Assembly: GCF_015352985.1 (NCBI RefSeq)
Contig: NZ_JACYXF010000020.1
Span: 1-64,000, forward strand
Source: Noviherbaspirillum malthae
Lineage (GTDB): Bacteria; Pseudomonadota; Gammaproteobacteria; Burkholderiales; Burkholderiaceae_D
Reading direction: 5' to 3'
DNA: 64,000 bases
Shown: one piece after another, positions 17,718-33,755 of the stretch
How positions within the stretch are numbered: position 1 is the stretch's first letter
Layout of the letters: each line of letters begins with the position of its first letter
The notes under the pieces: generated by a model
The model's input: the letters and a program-made list of their open reading frames with translations, nothing else
The model's database searches: none
What the model was told of the DNA's origin: nothing
Program-made: the position numbers and the translations under genes

Positions 17718-19027
17718 TTGAGCCGGTACTCGGCCGAACCGGCGTGTGCCTGCAAACCTTCGCCGTAGGCGAGTTCTGCTGCGATCCTGCCCAGCGTCTG
17801 TGCGCCGGCTTCGCTGACGTGGATGATGCTGGTACGCTTCTGGAAATCGTAGACGCCCAGCGGCGACGAAAAGCGCGCGGTGCGGGAAGTCGGCAGCACG
17901 TGGTTGGGGCCGGCGCAGTAGTCGCCGAGCGATTCCGACGAGAAGCGCCCCAGGAACATCGCGCCCGCATGGCGCACCTTGTCGGCCCACTGCTGCGGCT
18001 CTTCCGCCGAGATTTCCAGGTGTTCGGCCGCGATCAGGTTGGCGATCTCGCAGGCTTCGTCCATGTCGCGCACCTTGACCAGCGCGCCGCGGTTGGTGAG
18101 CGAAGTGCGGATCACTTCCTTGCGCGGCATGGCGTCGAGCAGGCGGTTGATGCTGGCCTCGACCTTGGCGATATAGGCGTCGTCCGGGCAGACCAGGATG
18201 GACTGCGCCAGTTCGTCATGCTCGGCCTGCGAGAACAGGTCCATCGCCACCCAGTCCGGGTCGGTCGTGCCGTCGCACAGCACCAGGATCTCGGAGGGGC
18301 CGGCGATCATGTCGATGCCGACGATGCCGAACACGCGCCGCTTGGCGGCGGCGACATAGGCGTTGCCCGGGCCGACGATCTTGTCGACCTGCGGAATGGT
18401 GGCCGTGCCGTAGGCCAGCGCGCCGACCGCCTGCGCGCCGCCGATGGTGAACACGCGGTCGACGCCGGCAATCGCGGCGGCGGCCAGCACCAGTTCGTTC
18501 TTCACGCCGTTGGGCGTGGGCACCACCATGATGACTTCCTGCACGCCGGCCACCTTGGCCGGAATCGCATTCATCAGCACCGACGACGGATAGGCGGCCT
18601 TGCCGCCGGGGACGTAGATGCCGACGCGGTCGAGCGGCGTGACTTTCTGGCCGAGCACGGTGCCGTCGGCTTCGGTGTAGGTGAAACCGTCGCTGCCGGT
18701 TTCGGCCTTCTGCCGCTCGTGATAGGCGCGAACGCGGTCGGCGGCGGTTTGCAGCGCGGCCCGGCGCTCGGGCGCGAGCGCATCCAGAGCCGCGCGCAGC
18801 TCTTCCTTGCCGATCTCGAGGCTGGCGACGCTGCCGCTGTCGAGCTTGTCGAAGCGGTTGGTGTACTCGAGCACGGCGGCGTCGCCGCGCGCCTTGACGT
18901 CGGCGAGGATCTGCGCGGCGGCGCGGTCGATGGCTTCATCCTCGCTGGCTTCGAACGCGAGCACGGCGGACAGCTGCGCCTTGAAATCGGAGACGCTGGA
19001 ATCGAGTTTGCGAATCTGGAGGGTCAT
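17714..19027 (-). CDS. hisD: Histidinol dehydrogenase
   Basis: HisD carries out the final two NAD-dependent oxidations of histidinol to histidine. The 437 residues fit the family. Recognisable parts are the Rossmann-like segment [24 protein letters not shown], the [10 protein letters not shown] motif, the zinc and catalytic histidines in [11 protein letters not shown] and the C-terminal GPNHVLPTS with IHVSEAGA. It starts 7 bases after hisG ends. Confidence 0.97.
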   Translation of the reverse strand: MTLQIRKLDSSVSDFKAQLSAVLAFEASEDEAIDRAAAQILADVKARGDAAVLEYTNRFDKLDSGSVASLEIGKEELRAALDALAPERRAALQTAADRVRAYHERQKAETGSDGFTYTEADGTVLGQKVTPLDRVGIYVPGGKAAYPSSVLMNAIPAKVAGVQEVIMVVPTPNGVKNELVLAAAAIAGVDRVFTIGGAQAVGALAYGTATIPQVDKIVGPGNAYVAAAKRRVFGIVGIDMIAGPSEILVLCDGTTDPDWVAMDLFSQAEHDELAQSILVCPDDAYIAKVEASINRLLDAMPRKEVIRTSLTNRGALVKVRDMDEACEIANLIAAEHLEISAEEPQQWADKVRHAGAMFLGRFSSESLGDYCAGPNHVLPTSRTARFSSPLGVYDFQKRTSIIHVSEAGAQTLGRIAAELAYGEGLQAHAGSAEYRLK

Positions 19028-19034
19028 GATGTCG

Positions 19035-19685
19035 TTATGCCGCTTTCGAAGCTTTTTCGAAGGCCTCCAGGATCGGCTGCAGGCGCTCGCGCTTGAGTTT
19101 CAGTGCCGCCTGGTTGACCACCAGGCGCGAAGAGATGTCGAGGATGTGTTCGACCTCGACCAGGTTGTTGGCGCGCAGCGTGCTGCCGGTGCTCACCAGG
19201 TCGACGATCGCATCCGACAGGCCGACCAGCGGGCCGAGCTCCATCGAACCGTAGAGCTTGATCAGGTCCACATGGACGCCCTTGGCGGCGAAGTGTTCGC
19301 TCGCGCACTTGACGTACTTGGTCACCACCCGCAGGCGCGCGCCCTGGCGCACCGCATTGGCATAGTCGAAGCCGGCGGGCACCGCGACCGACAGCCGGCA
19401 CTTGGCGATGTTGAGGTCGATCGGCTGGTACAGCCCTTCGCCGCCGTGTTCGAGCAGCACATCCTTGCCGGCCACGCCGAAATCGGCCGCGCCGTACTGC
19501 ACGTAGGTCGGCACGTCGGAAGCGCGCACGATGATGACGCGCACATCCGGATCGTTGGTCGGCAGAATCAGCTTGCGCGACTTTTCCGGGTTTTCGGTGA
19601 CCGTGATGCCGGCTGCTTCCAGCAGCGGCAGCGTTTCTTCGAAGATGCGGCCCTTGGAGAGTGCGAGTGTCAGTTGCCGGTTCAT
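19035..19685 (-). CDS. hisG: ATP phosphoribosyltransferase, short form
   Basis: HisG catalyses the committed first step of histidine synthesis. At 216 residues this is the short form, lacking the C-terminal regulatory domain; such enzymes need the HisRS-like partner HisZ for activity and feedback control. No hisZ is visible in the window, and in Burkholderiales it normally lies elsewhere. Motifs include [20 protein letters not shown] and the PRPP loop [16 protein letters not shown]. The start directly abuts the end of murA. Confidence 0.96.
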   Translation of the reverse strand: MNRQLTLALSKGRIFEETLPLLEAAGITVTENPEKSRKLILPTNDPDVRVIIVRASDVPTYVQYGAADFGVAGKDVLLEHGGEGLYQPIDLNIAKCRLSVAVPAGFDYANAVRQGARLRVVTKYVKCASEHFAAKGVHVDLIKLYGSMELGPLVGLSDAIVDLVSTGSTLRANNLVEVEHILDISSRLVVNQAALKLKRERLQPILEAFEKASKAA

Positions 19686-21172
<1,487 letters not shown>

Positions 21173-21217
21173 GGTCTTCCCTTCGGGACCTGGTTGACCT
21201 GACGGTCTGGGTGATTC

Positions 21218-21976
21218 TTAGTGACGCAGCTTGTATCCGCGTTTGAGCATGCGGATCGCGAAGCCCGCGAGCAGCACGAAAAACACGCTGACAATGAAAA
21301 AGCTGAACAATGGATCGACGTCGGACTTGCCGAAGAAGCCGTAGCGGAAGCCGTCAATCATATAAAAAAACGGATTGAAGTGCGATACCGTCTGCCAGAA
21401 AACCGGCAGCGAATGGATGGAATAAAACACCCCCGACAAAAAGGTTGCCGGCATGATCAGGAAATTCTGGAAGGCCGCGAGCTGGTCGAACTTTTCCGCC
21501 CAGATGCCTGCGATCAGTCCCATGGTGCCGAGGATGGAGGCGCCCAGCAGGGCGAAAATGGCAATCCACCACGGTGCAAAGAAGCTCAGGTCGGTAAACC
21601 ACGTGGTGATCAGGAACACGCCGGCGCCGACCGCCAGGCCGCGCACCACGGCCGCCAGCACATAGGCGGCGAACAGGTCCCAGTGCGACAGCGGCGGCAG
21701 CAGCACGAACACCAGGTTGCCCGTGATCTTGGACTGGATCAGCGAGGACGAACTGTTGGCGAAGGCATTCTGCAGCACGCTCATCATCACCAGGCCGGGC
21801 ACCAGGAAGGCGGTATAGCGCACGTCCGGATAGACCTGCACATGCGCTTCCAGCACATGGCCGAAGATCAGCAGGTACAGCATGGCGGTCACGATGGGCG
21901 CGGTGATGGTCTGGGTCGCGACTTTCCAGAAACGCAAAATTTCCTTGTAGAAAAGAGTCTGGAACCCTGTCATCAC
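21218..21976 (-). CDS. ABC-2 type transporter permease
   Basis: A 252-residue permease with six hydrophobic segments and the ABC-2 signature near the C-terminus (MPATFLSGVFYSIHSLP). It resembles E. coli YadH. Its ATG overlaps the stop of the ATPase gene by four bases, so the pair forms one exporter. The substrate is unknown. Conserved placement beside mla genes in Burkholderiales hints at an envelope role, but this is inference. Confidence 0.9.
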   Translation of the reverse strand: MMTGFQTLFYKEILRFWKVATQTITAPIVTAMLYLLIFGHVLEAHVQVYPDVRYTAFLVPGLVMMSVLQNAFANSSSSLIQSKITGNLVFVLLPPLSHWDLFAAYVLAAVVRGLAVGAGVFLITTWFTDLSFFAPWWIAIFALLGASILGTMGLIAGIWAEKFDQLAAFQNFLIMPATFLSGVFYSIHSLPVFWQTVSHFNPFFYMIDGFRYGFFGKSDVDPLFSFFIVSVFFVLLAGFAIRMLKRGYKLRH

Positions 21977-22884
21977 TTCTCCCCTTCCATGATCTGGATG
22001 AACACGTCTTCCAGGTCGGCCTGCTGCAGATGCATGTCGTCGATCACGGCGCCGGCCTCGCGCAAGGCGGCGAGGATGGGCTCGACTTCGGTATAGTCGT
22101 TGACGCGCAGCGTGTACTTGCCGCCGGCGATGAGTTCGTCGGGATGGGACACCAGGGGCTTGAGCGCATCGGGCAGGCTGCCGCGCGCCAGGTGGACGAT
22201 CAGCTGCGAGCCGGAAATCCGCTTGAGCAAGGCGGAAGTCGAATCCAGTGCGACGACCTTGCCCGCCTTAAGCATGGCGATGCGGTTGCACAGCGCCTGG
22301 GCTTCTTCCAGGTAATGCGTGGTCAGGACGATGGTGTGGCCTTCGCGGTTGAGCCGGGAAATGAATTTCCACAGCGTCTGGCGCAATTCCACATCAACGC
22401 CGGCGGTCGGTTCGTCGAGCACGATGACCGGCGGCCGGTGCACCAGCGCCTGCGCCACCAGCACGCGCCGCTTCATGCCGCCGGACAGTGCGCGGGTATT
22501 GGTATCGGCCTTGTTGGTCAGGTCCAGATTGGCCATGACTTCATCGATCCAGTCGTCGTTCTTCTTCAGACCGAAATAGCCGGATTGCATGCGCAGCGTC
22601 TCGCGCACCGTGAAGAAGGGATCGAACACCAGCTCCTGCGGCACGACGCCGAGCCGCTTGCGGGCTTCGCGATAGTCCTTGACGACATCATGGCCGTGAA
22701 TCGATACCGTGCCGGAATCGGCGCGGTTGAGTCCGGCGATGATGGAAATCAGGGTTGTCTTTCCCGCACCGTTGGGACCCAGCAGGCCGAAGAACTCTCC
22801 CGGCTCGATGGACAGGGAAACGCCGCCAAGCGCCTGCAGCGACTTGTAGCGTTTTTCAACATTGACGATTTGAAGGGCAGCCAT
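21973..22884 (-). CDS. ABC transporter ATP-binding protein
   Basis: A 303-residue ATPase of the drug/polysaccharide exporter type (YadG-like). Walker [10 protein letters not shown], signature LSGGMKRR, Walker B VIVLDEP followed by TAGVD, and the switch histidine in TTHYLEEAQ are all intact in the first 220 residues; a C-terminal extension (about 230-303) is typical of ABC-2 exporters. It starts 133 bases after mlaB and is coupled to the permease. Confidence 0.92.
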   Translation of the reverse strand: MAALQIVNVEKRYKSLQALGGVSLSIEPGEFFGLLGPNGAGKTTLISIIAGLNRADSGTVSIHGHDVVKDYREARKRLGVVPQELVFDPFFTVRETLRMQSGYFGLKKNDDWIDEVMANLDLTNKADTNTRALSGGMKRRVLVAQALVHRPPVIVLDEPTAGVDVELRQTLWKFISRLNREGHTIVLTTHYLEEAQALCNRIAMLKAGKVVALDSTSALLKRISGSQLIVHLARGSLPDALKPLVSHPDELIAGGKYTLRVNDYTEVEPILAALREAGAVIDDMHLQQADLEDVFIQIMEGEK

Positions 22885-23017
22885 GGCGGCTTGATCACTT
22901 TATCGGGAAGGCTGCTTGCGCGCAGGAAGGCGCAAGCTTTGACGGAACCCTTGATTATATTGGATTTCCGGTCAGGAAGCCGGAGCGGGGACGGGCCGCC
23001 GGAGCGGCGGCAGACCG

Positions 23018-23314
23018 TCAATGATGGGCGAGATCGCCGTGATGTTCGCCGGCGTGTGTGATGGAAACGAGCTCGGCGACGCCGTACAGTTCGATGAGGC
23101 TCTGCAGGCTGGTGGAAGGATTGCGGAAGGCCAGCGGCTTGCCGGCACGCTGCGCGGCGCGCTGCCATGCCAGCATGGTGGCCACCGCGGCCGAATCGAC
23201 CACCGACAGGCCACCAAGGTCGATCTGGGTCTGGCCTTCGGCGATCGCGCGCAAACCGGCTTCGAGCACGGTTTGCGCATTGTTGACGGTCAGCGTCAGG
23301 GTGGGCTGATACAT
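23018..23314 (-). CDS. mlaB: STAS-domain protein MlaB
   Basis: MlaB is the small cytoplasmic STAS subunit that stabilises and activates the MlaF ATPase in the MlaFEDB phospholipid transporter. The 98 residues show the STAS core IDLGGLSVVDSAAVATMLAWQRAA, with the serine at the position of the regulatory Ser/Thr in this fold. It follows mlaC by 13 bases. Downstream, 133 bases separate it from the ABC exporter. Confidence 0.9.
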   Translation of the reverse strand: MYQPTLTLTVNNAQTVLEAGLRAIAEGQTQIDLGGLSVVDSAAVATMLAWQRAAQRAGKPLAFRNPSTSLQSLIELYGVAELVSITHAGEHHGDLAHH

Positions 23315-23327
23315 GGACGGGCCGGTA

Positions 23328-23975
23328 TCAGGACTTGGAGGATTTCGCGGCGCTGGCGGCCAGGCGCTTGTTCCTGTCCGACAGCGTCTTGATCAGGCCG
23401 TCGATGCCGCCCTTGCTGATTTCCGAGGCGAAGTTGCCCTTGTAGGTTTCGACCAGCCAGGCGCCGAGCACGTTGACGTCATAGATCTTCCAGCCGCTCG
23501 GCGATTTTTCGAGACGGTAGTTCAGCTGGATGGGATCGCCGCCGCGCGGCTGCACGACCTGCGAACGCACTTCGACTTCGGTATCGGACGCATCGGCGCG
23601 CAGGGGCTTGAATTCCAGCTTCTGGTCACGGACCTGGGAAATGGCGCCCGAATAGGTATAGATCAGCAGTGAACGGAACTCCGTGGTCAGCTGCTTCTGC
23701 TGTTCGGGCGTGGCTTCACGCCAGAAGCGGCCAGCCGCAAGCGCGGTCATGCGCTGAAAGTCGACATGCGGAAGAATCTTGGCTTCGACCAGTTCGAGCA
23801 CTTTCTTCTGGTTTCCGCCCTGGATATCCTTGTCGCTCTTGGCGGCGTCAAGCACTTCCTGACTGATGCGCTTGACCAGCGCGTCGGGCGCTTCCTGAGC
23901 GGAGGCGGCAGGAGCAAAGCCGAGCGCACCGATCGTCAGGCTGGCGATGGCAAATAGAGTCTTGAGCAGTTTCAT
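23328..23975 (-). CDS. mlaC: Periplasmic phospholipid-binding protein MlaC
   Basis: MlaC shuttles phospholipids between the outer-membrane MlaA complex and the inner-membrane MlaD ring. The 215 residues begin with a signal peptide (MKLLKTLFAIASLTIGALG, cut near ASA-QEA). The family core includes LAAGRFWREATPEQQKQL and the late GWKIYDVNVLGAWLVETYK. The start at 23975 has AGGAATCT just upstream and gives a proper signal peptide; 27 upstream codons are rejected. Confidence 0.94.
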   Translation of the reverse strand: MKLLKTLFAIASLTIGALGFAPAASAQEAPDALVKRISQEVLDAAKSDKDIQGGNQKKVLELVEAKILPHVDFQRMTALAAGRFWREATPEQQKQLTTEFRSLLIYTYSGAISQVRDQKLEFKPLRADASDTEVEVRSQVVQPRGGDPIQLNYRLEKSPSGWKIYDVNVLGAWLVETYKGNFASEISKGGIDGLIKTLSDRNKRLAASAAKSSKS

Positions 23976-24082
23976 AGATTCCTGAGTGAAATAAGCAGTT
24001 TGCAGGAGCAACATGCAGCGCGAACGCCGCGCCGCAGTTCGGGAAACGCGCGACATGCCTTATCGGCATACCGGGCAACGGT

Positions 24083-24931
24083 CTATTGTTTCGTCTCCGC
24101 GCCGGGCATTGCACCCGTGCCTTCATTTTTTTCCAGTTTGACAACCGGTCCGGTGGCCGGTTCCGACGCGGATACCGGCGTACTCTTGCCTGCCGGCTCC
24201 TCGGCGGCTTCGGTCGGACCGACATCATGCTCATATTTGCTTTCCGGAACCTCTCCGTCGTACACCTTGCTCTGCCGGCGCTGCAAATAGGCATCACGTA
24301 CGAATACATAGCGGTCCAGTGCCGCTTCTTCAAGCAGGTTGGAGGCATCGAGAACACTTGCGCGCAGATCGATCAGGCGGACCACGGTGCCGGTATTGCG
24401 CCAGTGCACCGGATCATAGTAACTCCAAAGATCGCCGCTCATATCCACCGGCAATGCAGCCGTGTCCCGCAAGGTGGAAGAACCGAAGACGGGAAGCACG
24501 ATATAGGGACCCGACTTGACCCCCCACTTGCCCAGCGTCTGGCCGAAGTCTTCCCTATGCTTGGCCAAGCCGGCCTCGGACCCGATGTCCAGCACGCCGG
24601 CAAGGCCGAAGGTCGAGTTGACGGCAAACCGCATGACGTCGGACATGCCGTCTTCCACCTTGCCCTGGAGCAGATTGTTGAACGCCGTCCAGACGTCGCC
24701 GAGGTTGCCGAAGAAGTTGCTGATGCCGATCTGCACGAACTGCGGAACGACATTGCTATACACCTCCGCCGCAGGCTTCACCGCAGCCTGGTCAAGCTTG
24801 TCGTTGAAAGTGAACATGGCCCGGTTGAAACCTTCAAACGGGTCCTTGGGATTGTTGCTGGTAGAGGCGCAACCGGACAGTCCAATCGCCGCGGCAATCA
24901 GGCTTGTTGTTATTAGCGGTACTGCCTTCAT
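24083..24931 (-). CDS. mlaA: Outer-membrane lipoprotein MlaA (VacJ)
   Basis: MlaA removes mislocalised phospholipids from the outer leaflet of the outer membrane. The 282 residues begin with a lipoprotein signal (lipobox LSGC at about 18-21). The MlaA domain (about 30-235) has DPFEGFNRAMFTFNDKLD, FFGNLGDVWTAFNNLLQGK and LPVFGSSTLRDTAALPVD. A 45-residue acidic, Pro/Ala-rich tail follows. It lies between mlaD and mlaC, an order common in betaproteobacteria, whereas in E. coli it is unlinked. Confidence 0.95.
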   Translation of the reverse strand: MKAVPLITTSLIAAAIGLSGCASTSNNPKDPFEGFNRAMFTFNDKLDQAAVKPAAEVYSNVVPQFVQIGISNFFGNLGDVWTAFNNLLQGKVEDGMSDVMRFAVNSTFGLAGVLDIGSEAGLAKHREDFGQTLGKWGVKSGPYIVLPVFGSSTLRDTAALPVDMSGDLWSYYDPVHWRNTGTVVRLIDLRASVLDASNLLEEAALDRYVFVRDAYLQRRQSKVYDGEVPESKYEHDVGPTEAAEEPAGKSTPVSASEPATGPVVKLEKNEGTGAMPGAETKQ

Positions 24932-24933
24932 TG

Positions 24934-25404
24934 TTATTCGCCTTCCTTTCCTTCCGCCGCTTTGCTGTAGAGAAACTGACTGATCAGGTTTTCCAGCACC
25001 ACGGCAGACTGGGTCATCTTGATACGGTCGCCGGCGGCAAGATTGTTGGTATCTCCGCCCGGTTCCAGGCCGATGTACTGTTCGCCAAGCAGGCCCGACG
25101 TCAGAATCTTCGCCGAACTGTCCTTGGGAAACTTGTAATTGCTTTCAAGGCTCAGGGTTACGAGAGCCTGATAAGTCTTGTCGTCGAAACGAATGTCGGC
25201 CACACGCCCCACCACCACGCCGGCACTCTTGACCGGGGCGCGGGGCTTGAGGCCGCCGATGTTGTCGAACCGCGTCGTGACGGTATAGGTGGGCGCGAAT
25301 GACAGGGAACTCATGTTGCCGGCCTTCAATGCCAGAAACACGAGTGCGGCTGCACCCAACAGGACGAACATGCCGACCCAGAGGTCCAATGATTTACGTT
25401 GCAT
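24934..25404 (-). CDS. mlaD: MCE-domain protein MlaD
   Basis: MlaD forms a hexameric periplasmic ring attached to the MlaE permease and moves lipids through its pore. The 156 residues have one N-terminal membrane helix (about 8-26) and one MCE domain (about 38-115) with GGLKPRAPVKSAGVVVGRV and LLGEQYIGLEPGG. It lies 108 bases after mlaE and 2 bases before mlaA. The mlaE-mlaD gap shows no gene. Confidence 0.95.
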   Translation of the reverse strand: MQRKSLDLWVGMFVLLGAAALVFLALKAGNMSSLSFAPTYTVTTRFDNIGGLKPRAPVKSAGVVVGRVADIRFDDKTYQALVTLSLESNYKFPKDSSAKILTSGLLGEQYIGLEPGGDTNNLAAGDRIKMTQSAVVLENLISQFLYSKAAEGKEGE

Positions 25405-25512
25405 GACTACACACTCACACTATAGGTTGCAAAACCGCTTGTATGGTTTCACGTCAAGAAAAAACTGTTTAGATTGCGTCCGCGGTGGCGACGTTGCCGT
25501 TTTTACCTTACC

Positions 25513-26292
25513 TCAATTGAACATGAGAGCGGTCAGCAGGAAGTCCAGCCACAGCACGGTCAGGGAAGCGATGACCACGGTGCGGGTCGTCGCGCGCGCA
25601 ACGCCTTCCGGCGTCGGCTGCGCCTCATACCCTTGAAACAAGGCAACGAACGTTACCGCAAAACCGAAGACCACGCTCTTGATGACGCCGTTGGCAATAT
25701 CCTTCCAGATGTCGACCCCGGCCTGCATCTGCGACCAGAACGCCCCTTCGTCGACGCCGATCATCAGCACGCCGACGATATAGCCGCCGAGAATGCCGAC
25801 GGCGCTGAAGATGGCGGCCAGGATGGGCATGGCGATCACCCCTGCCCAGAAGCGCGGCGCGACCACGCGCTCGAGCGGATTCACCGCCATCATTTCCATG
25901 GCCGACAGCTGTTCGCCCGCCTTCATCAGCCCGATCTCGGCAGTCAGCGACGTGCCGGCGCGCCCGGCGAACAGCAAGGCGGTCACCACCGGCCCCAGCT
26001 CGCGCGTCAGCGACAGCGCCACCAGCAGGCCGAGCGCCTGTTCGGAGCCGTAGCGGTTCAGGGTGTAATAGCCCTGCAGGCCGAGCACGAAGCCGACGAA
26101 CAGGCCAGACACCGCGATGATCACCAGCGAATAATTGCCGATGAAATGAATCTGGTCCGTGATCAGGCGCGGGCGGCGCCACAGCCCGGCCGATGCCATC
26201 AGGACGGAAAGGAAGGAGCGCGCGGCAAAACCGACGTTGGAAACCGATTCCCTTACCCAGCGGCCAATGGCCGACACCGCGTTGACGATCAT
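25513..26292 (-). CDS. mlaE: ABC transporter permease MlaE
   Basis: MlaE is the inner-membrane permease of the phospholipid transporter. The 259 residues have about five to six membrane segments and the conserved stretches ELGPVVTALLFAGRAGTSLTAEIG, MEMMAVNPLERVVAPRFWAG and VKSVVFG-like KSVVFGFAVTF. Its start overlaps the mlaF stop by four bases. Confidence 0.95.
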   Translation of the reverse strand: MIVNAVSAIGRWVRESVSNVGFAARSFLSVLMASAGLWRRPRLITDQIHFIGNYSLVIIAVSGLFVGFVLGLQGYYTLNRYGSEQALGLLVALSLTRELGPVVTALLFAGRAGTSLTAEIGLMKAGEQLSAMEMMAVNPLERVVAPRFWAGVIAMPILAAIFSAVGILGGYIVGVLMIGVDEGAFWSQMQAGVDIWKDIANGVIKSVVFGFAVTFVALFQGYEAQPTPEGVARATTRTVVIASLTVLWLDFLLTALMFN

Positions 26293-27092
26293 CGCCGCCC
26301 TCCCATCTGCAAGTCTTCCGCGAGCGTGCGGCCCGGGTAGTGGAAAGGCACAGGCCCGTCCGCCTGGGCGTGGACGAACTGCTTCACATAGGGATCGTCG
26401 GAGGAACGCATCTGCTCCGGCGTGCCGTGGGCGACGATCTTCCCTTGCGAAAGGAAGTAGACGTAATCGGCGATGTGGAAGGTTTCGTGCACGTCATGCG
26501 ATACCACGATGGAAGTCGAACCCAGGGCATCGTTGAGATGACGGATCAGGTTGGCGGTCACGCCCATCGAGATGGGGTCAAGGCCTGCGAAGGGCTCGTC
26601 GTACATGATCAGCTGCGGATCGAGCGCCACCGCGCGCGCCAGTGCCACCCGCCGCGCCATGCCGCCGGAAATCTCCGAGGGCTTGAGCTGGGCCGCGTTG
26701 CGCAGGCCGACCGCATGCAGCTTCATCAGGACGAGGTCGCGGATCATGTCTTCCGGCAGCCGCGTATGCTCGCGCAGCGGGAAGGCGACATTTTCGAATA
26801 CCGACAGATCGGTAAACAGCGCACCGTGCTGGAACAGCATGCCCATCTTCCGGCGCTGTACATAGAGCGCCTTGCTGTTGCGGGGATCGATGGCTTCGCC
26901 GGCCACTGTGACCGTACCCCGCTGCTGGGAGATCTGTCCGCCGATCAGGCGCAGGATCGTCGTCTTGCCCGAGCCGGAGCCGCCCATGACGGCGACCACC
27001 TTCCCCTGAGGGAAATCCATATGGAGTCCGGAGAGGATAGGCCGCGGCCCATAGGCAAAATGAAGATCGCGGATTTCGACGAGATTAGGCAC
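26289..27092 (-). CDS. mlaF: ABC transporter ATP-binding protein MlaF
   Basis: MlaF powers the Mla phospholipid transporter. The 267-residue ATPase has Walker A MGGSGSGKTT, Q-loop LFQHGALF, signature ISGGMARR, Walker B LIMYDEP and switch H in SHDVHE. The GTG at 27092 (reading MPNLVEIRDLHFAYG) was chosen because homologues start there; the only upstream ATG, at 27197, would add 35 cysteine-rich, unconserved residues and overlap the gltD terminator. No strong ribosome site is seen. It opens the long mla-his-tat run. Confidence 0.93.
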   Translation of the reverse strand: MPNLVEIRDLHFAYGPRPILSGLHMDFPQGKVVAVMGGSGSGKTTILRLIGGQISQQRGTVTVAGEAIDPRNSKALYVQRRKMGMLFQHGALFTDLSVFENVAFPLREHTRLPEDMIRDLVLMKLHAVGLRNAAQLKPSEISGGMARRVALARAVALDPQLIMYDEPFAGLDPISMGVTANLIRHLNDALGSTSIVVSHDVHETFHIADYVYFLSQGKIVAHGTPEQMRSSDDPYVKQFVHAQADGPVPFHYPGRTLAEDLQMGGRR

Positions 27093-27182
27093 AGCGGGGG
27101 AATGTTTACGCAAAGGTGAGATTGTAGTGCAGAAATTGCAATCGCACTTTTGGCATAAACCAAGCCGCGCCGAAAAACCAAC

Positions 27183-27218
27183 AAAAAAGCCCGCCAAATT
27201 CGATGATCTGGCGGGCTT
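27183..27218 (-). terminator. Rho-independent terminator after gltD
   Basis: The stem aagcccgcca / tggcgggctt (27187-27196 with 27209-27218) has a 12-base loop and a T6 run on the minus strand (27183-27188). It begins 27 bases past the gltD stop and insulates the mla run from gltBD. Confidence 0.85.
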
Positions 27219-27244
27219 CTTGCAACAAAAACAGCTTATACGCC

Positions 27245-28708
27245 TTAGCGCGGCAGGACCGACGAACCCATCAGGTATTCATCGACGGCACGCGCGCACT
27301 GGCGGCCTTCGCGGATGGCCCAGACCACCAGCGACTGGCCGCGGCGCATGTCGCCTGCGGCGAAGACCTTGTCGACCGAGGTCTTGTAGCAGTTGTCGCC
27401 CTCGGTGCTTGCCTTGGCATTGCCGCGGGGGTCCTTTTCGACGCCGAAGGCATCCAGCACCTGTTGTACCGGCGAGACAAAGCCCATCGCCAGCAGCACC
27501 AGATCGGCCTTCAGTTCGAACTCGGAGTTCGGCACTTCCTGCATCTTGCCGTCTTTCCATTCGACACGGGCGGCGATCAGCTTTTCAACCTTGCCGTTCT
27601 TGCCTTCCAGGCGCTTGGTCGCCACTGCCCAGTCACGTTCGCAACCTTCTTCGTGTGACGAGGAGGTGCGCAGCTTGGTCGGCCAGTAAGGCCAGACCAG
27701 CGGCTTGTTTTCTTCTTCGGGCGGCTGAGGCAGCAGCTCGAACTGGACGACGGAGGCAGCGCCGTGGCGGTTGGAAGTGCCCACGCAGTCGGAGCCGGTA
27801 TCGCCGCCGCCGATGACGATGACGTGCTTGCCGCTTGCCATGATCTGGTCCTTGACCTTGTCGCCGGCATTGACCTTGTTCTGCAGCGGCAGGAATTCCA
27901 TCGCAAAGTGGACGCCCTTGAGTTCACGGCCCGGAACCGGCAGGTCGCGCGGGTTTTCCGCACCGCCGGTGATCACGACCGCATCGAAATCCTTCTTCAG
28001 CTGGTCGGGGGAAATGGTTTCCTTGGCCCAGTTGTAGACGTTGGACGGGAAATCCTTGCCGACGAAGACGCCGGTGCGGAAGGTCACGCCTTCGGCCTTC
28101 ATCTGCTCGACGCGGCGGTCGATGTGCGACTTTTCCATCTTGAAGTCGGGGATACCGTAGCGCAGCAGGCCGCCGATGCGATCGTTCTTCTCGAACACGG
28201 TGACGTCGTGGCCGGCGCGCGCCAGCTGCTGGGCAGCCGCCATGCCTGCGGGACCGCCGCCGACGACGGCAACCTTCTTGCCGGTCTTGGCAGAAGGGAT
28301 CTGAGGGACGACCCAGCCGTTTTCCCAGCCCTTGTCGATGATGAAATGCTCGATCGACTTGATGCCCACCGGATCATTGTTGATGCCCAGCGTGCAGGCA
28401 GCTTCGCAGGGTGCCGGGCAGATGCGGCCGGTGAATTCCGGGAAGTTGTTGGTGGAATGCAGGTTGTCCAGCGCTTCCTTGTAATTGCCGTGGTAAACCA
28501 GGTCATTCCAGTCGGGAATGATGTTGTTGACCGGGCAGCCGTTGTTGCAGAACGGGATGCCGCAATCCATGCAGCGTGCGCCCTGCACCTTGGCGTCGGC
28601 GTCGCTCAGATGGACGACGAATTCCTTGTAATGCTTCTTGCGTGCGACGGGGGCTTCGCTTGCTTCCTGCAAGCGCTGGAATTCCAGAAAACCGGTGACT
28701 TTACCCAT
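27245..28708 (-). CDS. gltD: Glutamate synthase (NADPH), small subunit
   Basis: GltD passes electrons from NADPH through FAD and 4Fe-4S clusters to GltB. The 487 residues have the N-terminal cysteine clusters [14 protein letters not shown] and CPAPCEAAC, the FAD-binding [19 protein letters not shown] and the NADPH-binding [11 protein letters not shown]. Length fits the family. It lies downstream of gltB with a 162-base gap that includes a hairpin, and ends at a terminator. Confidence 0.97.
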   Translation of the reverse strand: MGKVTGFLEFQRLQEASEAPVARKKHYKEFVVHLSDADAKVQGARCMDCGIPFCNNGCPVNNIIPDWNDLVYHGNYKEALDNLHSTNNFPEFTGRICPAPCEAACTLGINNDPVGIKSIEHFIIDKGWENGWVVPQIPSAKTGKKVAVVGGGPAGMAAAQQLARAGHDVTVFEKNDRIGGLLRYGIPDFKMEKSHIDRRVEQMKAEGVTFRTGVFVGKDFPSNVYNWAKETISPDQLKKDFDAVVITGGAENPRDLPVPGRELKGVHFAMEFLPLQNKVNAGDKVKDQIMASGKHVIVIGGGDTGSDCVGTSNRHGAASVVQFELLPQPPEEENKPLVWPYWPTKLRTSSSHEEGCERDWAVATKRLEGKNGKVEKLIAARVEWKDGKMQEVPNSEFELKADLVLLAMGFVSPVQQVLDAFGVEKDPRGNAKASTEGDNCYKTSVDKVFAAGDMRRGQSLVVWAIREGRQCARAVDEYLMGSSVLPR

Positions 28709-28820
28709 GATGTTCCTTCAGTGTTCTTATTTGTCTCCCTGGCGTCCCTACCGGGGCGCTTCGGGCCGGGAAGCGTCTGCCGCCGTTGAGAATTGCGGCG
28801 ACGGACATTCCTCTACCTAA

Positions 28821-28848
28821 CCTCCTCCGCCAGGGACTGGGGAGGAGG
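28821..28848 (-). repeat. Hairpin in gltB-gltD spacer
   Basis: An 8-bp inverted repeat, cctcctcc / ggaggagg, with a 12-base loop, lies 23 bases after the gltB stop. There is no T-run, so full termination is unlikely. It could trim or stabilise the gltB message and set the GltB to GltD ratio. Confidence 0.45.
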
Positions 28849-28870
28849 GACAAAACAGCAAATACCTTGA

Positions 28871-33550
<4,680 letters not shown>

Positions 33551-33627
33551 AAAGATTCTCCGCAACTTTTGGGGTATTGAAGCAGAAGGATAGTGCAGCG
33601 CAATAGATAGTTCAATCTAAATTAAAT

Positions 33628-33693
33628 AGGGTCGGAGTCAAATTAAGTATTTCACCAACTTTGCACACAAATAAATGGGGACAGAGAGAATTT
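33628..33693. repeat. Short sequence motifs flanking the REP-type transposase
   Basis: Two short motifs, agggtcggagtcaaatta (33628-33645) and atggggacagagagaattt (33675-33693), lie downstream of the transposase. From memory, such GGGTC(G/A)GAGTC and GGGGACAGA phrases recur beside RAYT-like transposase genes in many proteobacteria. The word TTTGCACA occurs twice (33660-33667, 33691-33698). Their role, for example as recognition or end sequences, is unproven. Confidence 0.45.
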
Positions 33694-33755
33694 GCACAGA
33701 CTTGGTGCGCTTCTTGATATCAGATGGTTAGACAAGCGAGACTTTCTGACAGGAG

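Noticed and set aside
19035-19685. Truncated hisG
   Set aside because: The 216-residue size is the normal short form that works with HisZ, not a broken long form.
27093-27197. ATG at 27197 as the start of mlaF
   Set aside because: It adds 35 unconserved cysteine-rich residues and overlaps the gltD terminator; GTG at 27092 matches homologues.
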